This document shows positions 1 through 10,956 of a stretch of 64,000 bases of DNA, piece by piece. The translations under genes were made by a program, and so were the position numbers. The DNA comes from Pseudophaeomoniella oleicola (taxonomy: Eukaryota; Ascomycota; Eurotiomycetes; Phaeomoniellales; Phaeomoniellaceae). Below the pieces are notes generated by a model. That model was given only the letters and a program-made list of their open reading frames with translations. It ran no database searches and was not told the origin of the DNA. Location of the stretch: the NCBI GenBank assembly GCA_003868215.1, contig QWDQ01000013.1, positions 1 to 64,000 on the forward strand, in the 5' to 3' direction. Positions within the stretch are counted from its first letter, which is position 1. Each line of letters starts with the position of its first letter.

Positions 1-75
1 TAACCCTAACCCTAACCCTAACCCTAACCCTAACCCTAACCCTAACCCTAACCCTAACCCTAACCCTAACCCTAA
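1..75. repeat. Telomere repeat array (TAACCC)12
   Basis: Twelve perfect TAACCC units followed by TAA. Read toward the chromosome end on the other strand this is TTAGGG, the common telomere repeat of filamentous ascomycetes. The array begins at the first base, so the left edge of the window is a true chromosome end. No degenerate units are seen inside it. Confidence 0.98.
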
Positions 76-494
76 AATTATTTAAATTATATATAAATTA
101 AAATTTAACCGTTTTTTTTATATTATTTTTATATCGTAACGAGTTTATGATCGATTTTAAAACTAATTACATTATTATTTAACGTATTTTTGATATTATT
201 TTTTAAAAAATTAAAAAAATTAAAAGGTTTTAAAAAGGGGTAGAATATTAATAAAAATATTTTAAATAATATTCTGTTTTTTTTCTAAGATTTAATTTTA
301 GATCCTGATTTAAACCTATTCAGACGGTATTCTGGGCAGAATATTATTAAGTATAGGGTTAGGTCCCTTCGACTAACCTATTTAAACTGAGAAACTTAGG
401 ATCCTAAGGTAATTAACTAATCACATCACAGCGCTAAAAAGAGAACTGGCAGCCCCAGTATAATACTAATACCCCTGTTAATCTGGAAGTGTTA
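76..494. other. AT-rich subtelomeric spacer
   Basis: From 76 to about 345 the sequence is almost pure A/T with few CG or CA dinucleotides, as expected of DNA altered by repeat-induced point mutation or of a non-coding telomere-proximal spacer. From about 350 the composition returns to normal. A single inverted telomere-like octamer, GGGTTAGG, lies at 356-363. No gene, helicase remnant or tandem subtelomeric repeat is visible. Confidence 0.8.
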
Positions 495-1758
495 CTACTT
501 CTTAGTCAATGAGACACCAAAGTTGGTCAAATGTGGCCAATCTATAAGACATGGTTAGATCAGGCTGAGTAGTAAGGGTTCAAGCTTACCAAATGTTGTT
601 GTCTTTATATTCATGCCTGTAACTTGGCCCTTCTGGCCAATATAAAGATGCTTGCCCACGCTGTCACCAAAACAGTACCCATAGCGTCCGAATACTGGAC
701 TGTACTTTGCACCAGCATCAACCCTACGGTACTTATTCAGCTTCTTCCACACTGTGCCTCGGTCATCAGTGGCGGCTTTCCCTGTATCATAATCAACAGT
801 GATGCTTTGACATCGGTAGCAATTGGCGGTGAGGGCCATCAGGATTCCATGATTGAAAGTAATCTCCGCCCACAGGTCCTCTACATAGGGGGCAGCCGCT
901 CCTTTGACCACGATGTTGGGCCGAAATTTCCTCACGTCCATCTGGAATCCGTCTGCCAGGTCTGATGACACCTGAGAGTTGGACTCCTCTGTAACCACAA
1001 GATAGTGAGCAATGTCGTTGAAGGCGAGTCGCTCTGCCTGATATACGCCCAGCCCAATGAGGGCTCTCAACCGTCTCATAAATCTTGCTCTTCGAAGTCC
1101 GGCTTTGCTATTGGGGGCCATTGATCCCAGTACAGCTCGCGACCCGTCTCCAATGTATGCTAACCTCACCTCATAACCGAGACGTGCGGAGAACCAGTCA
1201 GCAGTCTTATCACCCATATCATAAGCCTTCGTTGGACTGGAGTGCAGGGTGGCTTCATATTCAAGACAACCATCAGTGGATGGCTGTAAAGGAAAGCGTA
1301 ATATCTCCTCTGTGCCTTCAAGCGTTTTACCCTTGCCAAACTCGGTATCCTTGCCATGCCAAGTGACATTCACTTCCAGCTTATCTGGAGACTCGGGGTT
1401 TCCACTGTCTGTCACAGATGTAGTGAAAAGAGAGAGCTCCAGGGCATAGCCAATTAACATAGTTTCATACTTTATCAATGACTTGTCATGTGCATCGTGA
1501 TGGACCTTTTGCAAGCTGAATGTACGATCCCCGATCAGTCCATACGGACCAATGCGTGCCCTTTCCAATGTACAACCACGCAGGCCCTTGACAGGATAAA
1601 GGTACAGCTGCAGAGTCTCAGCTTGGAAGTAGAAGAATGATACCACTACTGACCTGTGTAATCTCAAGTTCTGTCCCCTTTCGGTCATAGTAAAACAGGA
1701 TAACCAGCACTGCTGTGAGAACACATGATGCCAAAGCCGTAAGAATCATTTTGACCAT
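495..1758 (-). CDS. MOSC-domain protein, mARC-like, N-terminal membrane anchor
   Basis: Three exons: 1758-1654, 1607-590 and 541-495, with introns of 46 and 48 nt; 389 codons. Exon 1 encodes a hydrophobic anchor of about 22 residues after a short basic start. The MOSC N-terminal beta barrel then begins with LYLYPVKGLRG. The MOSC core carries KFRPNIVV and the cysteine motif NCYRC, where this family binds the molybdenum cofactor. Splicing the last intron gives the family-typical ending TTFDWP; reading through it loses this. Mitochondrial amidoxime-reducing component and related MOSC proteins reduce N-hydroxylated compounds with cytochrome b5 and its reductase. That role is inferred from family; the anchor suggests an outer mitochondrial or ER membrane location. 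It is the first gene next to the telomere and points toward it. Confidence 0.88.
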
Positions 1759-1998
1759 GTCACACTAAACTTTGCGGCTGGAAAATAATGCGCCTGGCCT
1801 GAGCTGGATCAATTTTGGTTGACAACTGCATATCTATATAGATGAGGGGAATGACAGGAAGTTATCATGCAGAATAGAGATAGGATCCACTCTGCAACGG
1901 GTACTAGATACGCTGTGTCATGTAAGGTTTCCTAGTCTCATAGGACACCCAAAAGTCACTGATATAAATAGGACTAAGATTAGGATCATGATAGGTTC

Positions 1999-3591
1999 TT
2001 AACTGTCTGAAAACCCTTCCCATTCCTCATCACCATCTTGTGCAGTCAATGCATTTCCATCAATTTCGGGTTGCATCATACTATGTGCCTGCTTAGGATC
2101 TCTAATGAAACCACAGAGGAAAAAGCCCATAGTCCCATTCTCGTCATTTGGATAGCATCTAATACATGCATCCAATTGTTCTGTATTCAAGGCGTATCCC
2201 CCACCCACACCGCGATTCTTCCAAGCTCGAAGTCCAGAAGGATGGCTTTTCCGGGGAAGAACTCTCCAACCTCTCTGCTGGGCAACTTTGCTTTGAAGAA
2301 CGCGAGCAACAACCCCTTCATTCTCGGTGGTATGTATTGAACAAGTGGAATAAGTGATCTTCGTAGCTGCAGGGAAAGACATGGCATGCTCTACTATACG
2401 TGATTGAAGACCCGCTAGACGTTCAAGGCGGCCATGATCTGTGTCAACTCGGGTAATGGTATCGGTATCACCACCCCTTTTTCGTTTCTTTGATCCGGAT
2501 TCTTTGATGTTCTTGATTTTGGTATCCTCCGGCAGCGCAAGCTGTGGGATGTCCTCCCGTCCGAGTATACCGCTTCCTGAACAACTGGGATCCAAAAGAA
2601 GATGGGTCACATTTGCCAACTCTTCCTGATTAGGATCGAGAGCCAGGAAGTCTTGCCGTGCCATAACTCGAACGATCTTAGCCGCGCCAGCTATACTGAT
2701 CATCTTCTGAAGTGTCTTTGAGCGGGTAGCATCTCGTTCACAAGCGAACACTTTGTGTCGCGTGTTCCTTGCGTGGATCATTGCTGCCAGATGCGTAGTC
2801 TTGTTTCCGGGTGCGGCGCAACCGTCCAGAGCATCTCCAAGAGTTCCTTCCTCTTCAGAATCCAACAGAAGATGGGCCGGAAGGCATGATGCTTTATCCT
2901 GAATGATAATATGGCCTGATTTATAGGCTGCGGTTGCCGTCAGGTCGGTCGTTGCTGGCAGGGCTATGAGATACGGTATATCCGAGTCGACCATGACTTT
3001 TCGAGCATCTGCCGCTGCCAAATCTTCTAGATTATATACCTGCTCGTAGTTGGCAAAAGTCGTATCCAACTGCTTCATATCGGAGAGAATCTGGTTCACT
3101 CTCACCCATCGAGGATGATGGCGCTGAGAAGGACCTTTCTCTGCCAGCAATTTCTTTCGAAGCTCTTCCACCGTAGTGCACTTGCGACGTAACCTCGATT
3201 TTGTAAATTCGGCCTGTAATCTTGACTTGTTCCTGTCGATCGCGAGGCGCAATGGGTGCTTTGCAGGTGCAGCAATGCCGCGCTTTGACAATAAGAAATC
3301 ATGAACCAATAAGAGCGATATCAGAGGTGAGAGCTATTACTGAATGTCAGTCAGTGAGATGCATTGGTTAGAATGACACAGTCAAACCTTTGGCTCTAAT
3401 GCCAGTAATCCTGCGTTTTCGATCACTTCCTTCAATAGGACATCCCATTTCGCAACCTCTATGATCAGCGCATACAATGTTGCAGGCTGAGATTTCCTTT
3501 CCTGTTTGGAATTGTAAATGACGGACTTGAGAGACCCTGTCTCAGAGGTAGTCTCCGTAAGGATGGCAGCTGCCTCGTTATACAAGGACAT
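1999..3591 (-). CDS. rcm1: 25S rRNA (cytosine-C5)-methyltransferase, Rcm1/NSUN5 family
   Basis: Exons 3591-3388 and 3333-1999, intron 54 nt, 512 aa. The start MSLYNEAA matches the usual NSUN5/Rcm1 N-terminus; the open frame extends further upstream but lacks family similarity. The family LLVHDFLL segment follows the splice junction. SAM-binding motif DGCAAPGNKTTHLAA lies near residue 238. The two catalytic cysteines sit in LLLDPSCSGSGI (about C319) and TYSTCSIHTTENE (about C399). A basic stretch SKKRKRGG around residue 350 looks like a nuclear or nucleolar signal. The enzyme methylates one cytosine of large-subunit rRNA in the nucleolus. The donor GTTTGA is weak, but phase and homology need this junction. 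It is about 2 kb from the telomere and co-oriented with the MOSC gene. Confidence 0.92.
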
Positions 3592-4244
3592 TCCAGCTTC
3601 AAGCTTTGAATTAGAACCTGCAAAACGCAAAACTGTCCAGCAGCTTCTCTGGCATTCAGTAAGAAGTACACTGTGGATTTCGATGTGGAGAAGTCGGGAC
3701 AATCTTTGAGACAAGGTCTGCAAGGTCCTCATCCAATTGTGGGGAAGCTATGGTTTACTTGAAATGACTTGGAACATATCATTCATCTATGCATCTGGAT
3801 ATGGTATTCTTTTAATTCTCATCTGGCCTTGTTCCACTGTCAGTGATATGGTATGAACCATACATACTATCCAATCGTTGAAGAGCAGTTGGGCCAATCG
3901 AAATGGCGTGATCCTAGTCAAGTATTGCTCATGTGTCATGACTGATTGGTTACGGACAACACCACACGTCGAACATGTATCATAAACAGGAATCAATTCT
4001 GTGCTGAACCTGTTAAGAGGTTTCTATGGAACTTCACTCCTTTTCTTCCTTGGAAAGTACGGACAGCGCCGTCCGAAAAGACCTCCCTCGAAGGCATTCC
4101 GGTCCATTACCTACGCTTGCCAGCGCATCCGCCTCGTTCAATCTATTCTATGTCAGACTCCCGAACGCCATGCAAAAACGCTATCAGCAACATAACGAGA
4201 ACGCTGTATCATGAAACAGCGATATGATCCAAAAATGTTAACCC
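3592..4244. other. Intergenic region between rcm1 and the FYVE gene
   Basis: Holds the upstream region of rcm1 (transcribed leftward) and the downstream region of the FYVE gene. An inverted CCAAT box is present near 3941. Short open frames here have no family signature or coding look. No RNA gene or repeat was seen. Confidence 0.6.
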
Positions 4245-5112
4245 TCAGAAAGTACTCCACTGCCAATCTTTAGGCACACTTGCTGCAGCTTCATGGGGAG
4301 GTTTGCTAGTTTGCGAGATTGCTCGGCCGACTCGAGGGGATGATGCGGCACTATCGGATGGAATTATAGAGCTACTTTGGCTGCTCTTCCGTGACAAGCT
4401 GCGAGCAATGTCCCATCTCCGGTAAGCGGTATAGCAATGTTCACAGGCTCGGGACGGTACACCATTTGGATGGAATCGCGCCTCTTGATCAAGAGAGATG
4501 GTATGAGGGGTGTGGGATGAACAAAAGATATGTCCACAATGGCGACAATGGTGCTTGCGCACAAAGATGTTGAAAGATGATCTACATTTCGGAGAGTCGC
4601 AGGTCGGCGAAGCAGCATCAGGCTACAAAATGTTAAGGTCGATCACTACATTGGCGGGGCGATGGACTTACCTTCCAGTGTTCACGAGTTGGTGGTCCGG
4701 TAACATCGCCTAGTTCCTCTTCAACGAGCCAACTTCTTTGCGAAACCAATTCCTGAGGCGTTTTGCCTTCCTCTTCGGCTCGCCTGATTATCTCAGCCTC
4801 CAAATCTGCATCGTCCAGCGTATCAAGCGATCCCAATAAACTCTTCGGTGGGGTTGGAGGAGATGTCCTGGAAGGATATTCAGTCGGACGAAGGACAGCG
4901 GGAACATAAAGAGGTGTCTTTGGCGGTCTCAGCTGCTTGATTTGAGATGGCAATTGATAGTTCACATAACTGTTGAGTCTAGGGGAAGTCGGGGATATGT
5001 TGCGAGGGGTCGTGGTCATGGAGGTTGGTGATCCTTGGGAAGCAGAGCCGTACAGCGGTAAGTGATTCTCAAAGGCTTGTGTCATGGTTTGCGACTGATA
5101 ATTCACCGCCAT
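4245..5112 (-). CDS. FYVE-type zinc finger protein
   Basis: Exons 5112-4672 and 4622-4245, intron 49 nt, 272 aa. The first 145 residues are proline/serine-rich and end in an acidic helix with a ubiquitin-interaction-like look (about 110-135). The FYVE finger begins at the splice junction with HWKPDAASPTC, then C..C, the PI3P-binding RKHHCRHCG signature and the CEHCY pair, giving eight zinc ligands. The C-terminal tail is Ser-rich. FYVE fingers bind phosphatidylinositol 3-phosphate on endosomes, so an endosomal or vacuolar trafficking role is inferred; the partner is unknown. The open frame continues 63 nt upstream but without an ATG, so ATG 5112 is chosen. A purine-rich plus strand (CT-rich on the transcribed strand) at about 5418-5515 is typical of a fungal promoter or 5' leader. 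Confidence 0.85.
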
Positions 5113-7796
5113 CTTTGGACAGTTTGCGATAGACCGCGATATTTTCGAAATGGGTTGAGCGCAAGATATAATCAAAAGAGACGCAGGAGGAAGAGTGACA
5201 GTCTCAAGAAGGATCGCTCAAAGGATTCGGGCGGTGTGATGTCGCGGGATCAGCGAGCAGCAAGGGGAAAAGGATAGTTTTGGTGGAAGCTCGTGCCGGG
5301 GATCTGGAGTAATGGAGTTCGAGCAAGTTGGCGTCCGTGGCGGGTTGGAGGAATGGGCTTCCCGATCACCAGTGGTATGCGATAAGCGCGATGGCGTGTA
5401 TGATTCCAGCGCAAAGGCTGCCCTTGAATCGAGATAGGGAGGGGAGATATGAGACCTTTTTGAGATAGGGAAGAGGGAGAGAGATAAGAGTGGTGAGGGG
5501 ATTGGGAAATCGCTCATGCGACAGTGAGATACTGTGGGTAAACGTAGACGGTCTTGAGGAAAGCAAATGAGAGCGCAGGGAATGCCGAAATGGATATTGC
5601 CCACTCGCCGTCTTGCGGCGGCCGGCCACCCTACTCCGTATTATGTATGGGTTGGTAAGCTGGAGACTATGAACAGAAGCGACGAGGCGACTTTGCGACC
5701 AAGATTTAGGTCAAAGATAGCGGGACATGATTCGGTAGAATCATCACGATCGTCGACTACGTAGTATATCCATGTCTCAACCGGCCAGTTGGTTCGGGTC
5801 GCTGAAGTTATTACTACGTAGTAAAGAGAGCATGCCTAGGAGCGTTTCTGGCTTAGGTATGAGGTCCGCTGTTAACGCTCGCAATGCATGCAATGCGCAA
5901 AGTCAAAGATCAGCTACCGGGCGACTGATAAGGATCTCTTGAACCGCCAATGGCAATCCTCCGATTTCTTTCTAGTTCTAGAACTTGGCCCGATTCGCTT
6001 ATCCTTTCATGTCCAAAGTAACTTTGTAGTGTCATTCAGGTGAATTGGCTTTTAGGTGCTGCACCGGCTCTTTGATAGGCACTTTTGTCACTTGTGGCGG
6101 CAATTCCTCTTACCTTTCTGCATTTCTCCCAGCATTAATCACAAGCATAGGAATACAGAACTGGGAATCATGACCATGTGTTATTTGTTCGAGATCCGAC
6201 TGATCATGATGATAGGTATTGGCGGGGGAAGAGAGTTGAGGGATCTTGATTGAACTCGGCGAATCTTCGCATAATACCTACAAAGTATAGATCGTGATGG
6301 ACAAACCAGCCTGATTGCAATCTCGGTGCTTAGATTCGGGATGATCACCGCACACATAGTAGTATACGCATACGACGTTGTAGCGAAGTAGATCAAGTTA
6401 CCTATTACTCCACGGTATAACACATCGTATTACTACATAACATAATGCTGTGTATATTATCTCCCGGGATGACTACCTATGTCCTAACAATGCAAAAAGA
6501 GTCAACGCAGTTTCTCGGAACTCGATCCCTAGGCGGACGAATGACCGGAAACAGCGCCGACATGATGAATGTTATTCCATCCTCATGGTAACCACGGAGT
6601 AGGCTATTTGTACAGTGTATCATAACTGGAGAATCGCCCAGAAAACAAAGAAGTAGGGGTCCTTAGTCAATCCCTCCGCCTCGCCGGGCTCGAGCCCGCT
6701 GTCTAAACCCAACAGTCGGTGGTTGGTTTAGGTAAAACGCTTCTTAGATGTTGCTCCTAGGAACCCTGAGGTTAATTATCACTACAACAAAAGACAATAA
6801 ATCCATCATGATTGATGGTAGAAGTGGTGATCAATGTCTATCAATTTGATTGGTCTTCTCCTTTCGTCGTCATTTCTCTTCTCCTTAAGAACGATCGTCC
6901 CTACTACAGTAATACTCTCTTATAATGATAGAATGGCCAGCGAGCCAGGACAGCGCTGAGTGTTCAACCGTAGCTTCTTAGGATTACCAACACCTCAGCT
7001 TTCTATTGTCACTTCAGTGAACCCACAAGCGGTCGAGACAACCCCAATTACTCAGCTTGTCGGGTTACGATTATCAAACAGAAATTCCATTGGATCCCAT
7101 TGGGACCTCCTCGCTCCTATACGATACAGTTGAATGGTGCGTTGCAGCTCGGCAGTCGGAGACACTCTCTGTTTCCCCTTCTTGTCATTTGTAAATGGGT
7201 CAAGAAAGGTAGGTTCCCATTGAAGATGCCTGCACGAGCTTGGACTCGGCGCCTAGATCACACCGTGGTAGGAACAATGGAGTTGGCGGATCTTATTATG
7301 TCATGGTTTTTGGTTTTACGCCGACATACTCCACCCGTTTTCCATTGGGAATTCTACCTCGTGATGTTGAGTTCCATGTCGACGACCTACCATAGTACGA
7401 TCTAACAACTGTGAGCGTGGTCCAACCAAGGTTCATTAATCCCGGTACTTATGAAGTCCAGTGCTTCATCCACTTCACTCTCGGCTTGGTCGGCGAGATG
7501 TTTACGTTGTGGACAGACCTTACAAAGATCAGTTGTCTTAAAATTCCCTCGGATCATTGTGCACCCGGGCAGACTAGGAGGAATGGCGGCGTTGTGATCA
7601 AGGCTCACGAGTCTCGGCCTATCTTCATTTGCCAATTCTTATAGTCATTTGAGGCCAGGGCATTATGTTCATATTCGCCCCCTTTTTCTGTCTCCTAATA
7701 CTCCAGTACCTTCAGATAATTTAGGCATCAGATTCTCAAACACTTCGTTCATTCCCGAATACGCCTTCATGTCTTATGAGAATATGCACAGCTATC
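5113..7796. other. Long intergenic region, 2.7 kb
   Basis: Contains the leftward FYVE promoter, with a CT-rich tract (on the minus strand) at about 5418-5515, and the 3' flank of the alcohol oxidase gene. Two CTACGTAG-centred palindromes lie at 5756-5765 and 5811-5824. No continuous reading frame with family similarity was found. A short stretch near 7268-7390 on the plus strand looks weakly protein-like and may be a gene remnant (see findings). No tRNA or repeat family was recognised. Confidence 0.55.
5756..5824. repeat. Pair of TACGTA-centred palindromes
   Basis: ACTACGTAGT at 5756-5765 and the 14-base perfect palindrome TTACTACGTAGTAA at 5811-5824. Related copies occur at 23909-23919 (TTACGTAGTAA) and 29818-29825 (CTACGTAG), always outside coding sequence. 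They could be protein-binding sites or scars of small elements. Confidence 0.6.
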
Positions 7797-10023
7797 CTAC
7801 AACTTCGCCTGGACTACGTCTAGAATCCCGCCTTCTCCTTTAAAATCTTTGACGATATTACGACTGATCCAGTCGCAGATTCCCATGGTAGTCAACATGG
7901 GGTTGACACCTGATGCACTGGGGAAAACGCTGGCATCTGCGACATACAGATTATCCCTACCCCATACCTTACCCTTCTCATCAACGACACCAGATCTGGG
8001 TTCTGAACTCATCCGACACGTCCCCATTTGATGAGCGGATACCATGGTACAAGGGGTTGGACAGGAGATTCCATGTCGCTTCAACTCATCAATCCACTGT
8101 TGGAAGTTCTTGTCGTTAATCCCTACATCGGGACCATCTCCATTCTTGGACTCATCTCTACGGATGAAACTTGCCTGGAGTGGATTGGGCGACGTGATTT
8201 CCCTTGCTCCCGTGATGTAAAGAATCTTAGCCCCTGCAATGATCCCCTCTAACGTATGACTGGTGTCGTATGAAGATGGAGTATAAGACATTCGAGGTCG
8301 GCCGTCGATGGGATCTGCGTAGACTCGCCCACTATCCCTATCTCTTGTGAGGGCGATGAATGCTACCCAGTGATCGAATGATCCTACAGTCACCTTGAAG
8401 TCAAGCCCACCTTCCCACGGTGCAATGATACTCGCGATATAAGGTAACATTGCAGGGCACTCCAGTTTGACATGGTGAATATCAACTAACGCAGTGAGGA
8501 TGGAACCCTCCCACGAACGTGTCACTTCATCATACCTCGCTCTGATGGGAGTGACCGGGTGGAGGTGCAGATTTCTCCCGATCTGTGGGTTCTTCAGCCC
8601 ACTTCGTTGAAGTATAAGAGGACTGTGAAGTGTGCCTGCTGATACGATAACTCTTTTAGCAGTTATCTTGACTTGTCGAGTCACGGCCCTGTCCCGTGAG
8701 GTCCAAAGACCAATCACGCCAGTGGCTTTAGGTATCGCGTTTCCTTTCTCGAAGATCACTCGGTCGACTTTGAAGCCTTCCATAAACTCGGCACCAGCAC
8801 GTGCTGCATCCGGAAGGAAAGAGACTGCGGGTCCCTGTTTGGCAGAAGTCGCACAACCATTCATGCAATATCCGCAATCGTGAACAGCCTGGCCTGTATT
8901 CTGAGGAACATCCGCCTGAGGATAACCCAGTCGCCTGGCGCCTTCAAGAAGTATCCGATTTGGAGCGTTATGGTTGATATATTTTGTCGAGACTCCCATC
9001 CTCTCGGCTACACAATCCAAGCTGTTTTGGAATTCCTGTGATGTGAAGAGTGGAAGACCATCACGAGCCCATTCTTCGCGTACCCAATTCTGCGTATGCA
9101 AAGCTGCAGACCAATTGACTATACCCCCTCCTCCCCAGCAGCTACCGGGTATAGTCAAGATACTGCCGTCATCCGACAAGACCATGCCACCACTTTCGAA
9201 GAGATTCTCCGCTGCATCTGGAACGTCCATGGGGAAGTGGACGGTGGAGAAGTGATATCCTTTATCGACAACAAGGACACGCAAACCTGCTTCAGCAAGA
9301 TTTTTGGCGCAGACACCACCTCCGCATCCCGAACCAATAACGACGACATCGGTATCGAGTAACATACCATCTGTCCCAGAGCCCGCGGTGATGAACTCGA
9401 AGTCGAAGCTCGGATTGCGCGAAGTATGAGAGGGAAATTTGGCAAATCCAATCAATGCTGGATGTGTTACACTGGTCGACAGCCATGTCTTAGAGCATAG
9501 CATAGTCAAGCTTTTAAACAATGTTCGAAGGGGTGGAAGACGTGAAGAGCGCCATCCCAGCAGTATCCGTTCCCGCGTTTCTATTGGTTGCAGATAAAAA
9601 GCTGTTGTTGAGCCAGTCAATAGTAGGCAGCCGGCTGGGTGTCTACATGTCAATTAGAGTAAGACCTTCAATCTCTTAATGTGTTTACCTGAGAGCCGAA
9701 AGCATGAACGCCAGACCTTTCAAATTCTCCTTTGGGATGAACTGCGCCAAGGTCCGTTCGAGACTCGGTTTGAAAGCCGGTGTTGAACTGGCACTTTCAT
9801 CGAGATATCGTTTGATATGATCCTCGGGTTCTCGTTCGGGGTAGTATTTATCGAGCATGAGTTCAGCCAGTGGATGGTTAGTCGAGGGAGACGTTGTCAT
9901 TCCATCCAGACTTATGGAAGGAATGATGGTGTCGGCTATAGCCATCATCGTCTTCCACTGGTCTACAGTCAGGACCTCGCCTTCTGGTAAGTTGTATAGC
10001 GGAACAAGGATTGGTGCGGCCAT
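7797..10023 (-). CDS. Long-chain fatty alcohol oxidase (GMC oxidoreductase)
   Basis: Exons 10023-9689 and 9642-7797, intron 46 nt, 726 aa, the normal length for the fungal FAO family. The N-terminal 110 residues form the FAO-specific region (AIADTIIPS, then FMLSALR at the splice). The FAD Rossmann fingerprint VVVIGSGCGGGVCAKNL follows near residue 215, with VVDKGYHF after it. GSCWGGGGIVNWSAA and YCMNGC are conserved GMC/FAO stretches. The C-terminal active-site region contains SAHQMGTCRM and DASVFPSASGVNPMLT. The enzyme oxidises long-chain alcohols to aldehydes, yielding H2O2, in omega-oxidation and alkane use. The C-terminus reads QAKL, which could act as a peroxisomal PTS1 signal. It lies next to an elongase gene in the same orientation. 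Confidence 0.93.
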
Positions 10024-10956
10024 CTTCGACTTCGCAATGACAGCTCACTGGTCAATTCAAACCCGGATCGGAAGTGTAAAGATTAGTCTCTGATATTGGG
10101 CAAGTCCTTGCCATTGTTTGTTGACTACATAGCAACGACTCGCGCGCGAGACGGAACGGCGGTTGCGAACTTCATATACGTGAGGTCAGTAGCCCTAAGA
10201 CTGCTCAGCATCATCAGCTATGCCGCGGTATGGCAACTTCAGCCAAGTGGGGGCCGTCTATCAAGCTGTATGGCCCAAGTCTTTCAGCTTTGCATTCGAT
10301 GTCTATTGATACTGTTTGCTTTTCATACGTGCTATATCCAATTGGGTTTGGCACCGGGGACCCCGCCTTTTTCTTCACCGGAATATCCGATCTTGGTGTA
10401 CTATCTATATGTACGGTAGAAGATCATATCCGCAGATGAATTTCTCATTGGGTTTGTTTCTACGGAAATAGGATACCACCATAACAGTGTGCTCTAGGCG
10501 AGACTATGATCCACAAGAGTGCGAGGGTGGCAGATGGGGCATTGCAAAGAAATCAAAAGCTAAACTCATAATGGACCGTGAGGAACGCCACATTGGATCC
10601 ACTCTAACATCTAGCTGTCGTAGATCATCTATTCAGCTATCTGATGTATCAGCCACAAGACAGCCAGAAGAGCAAGACTGTCTACCGATATAACTGGTGT
10701 ACGCACGTAGGTGCACGTACTGCTAGGTTCTCACACGCGGGGAGAGACTCGGCGCATCTTTCGGCCTTTCGGTGACATCAATCGTAATGAATGTCATGAT
10801 ATGTTAAAGATCGTCGACAAACTTGGCGAAATATCCCTATTGGTCTCATCAACCCAGCCAAGTTCGAAGCGGATACGCATGCGTCTCGCCATAAAGCTCG
10901 AATTGAGATCATTCGCTGGGTCAGCAAATGATATCGTCGATGTTTCGGTCCCATTT
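10024..10956. other. Intergenic region between elongase and alcohol oxidase genes
   Basis: Carries the alcohol oxidase promoter on the left and the elongase 3' flank on the right. Short open frames are present but show no family signature. Nothing else recognised. Confidence 0.55.

Noticed and set aside
5218-5629. Minus-strand open frames of 87 and 128 codons upstream of the FYVE gene
   Set aside because: They are products of a CT-rich promoter tract: Ser/Leu/Pro-rich, overlapping in two frames, no domain.
6680-6705. B-box-like GGCTCGAGCCC suggesting a tRNA gene
   Set aside because: The sequence is a self-palindrome; no T-stem, acceptor stem, A box or anticodon arm can be drawn on either strand.
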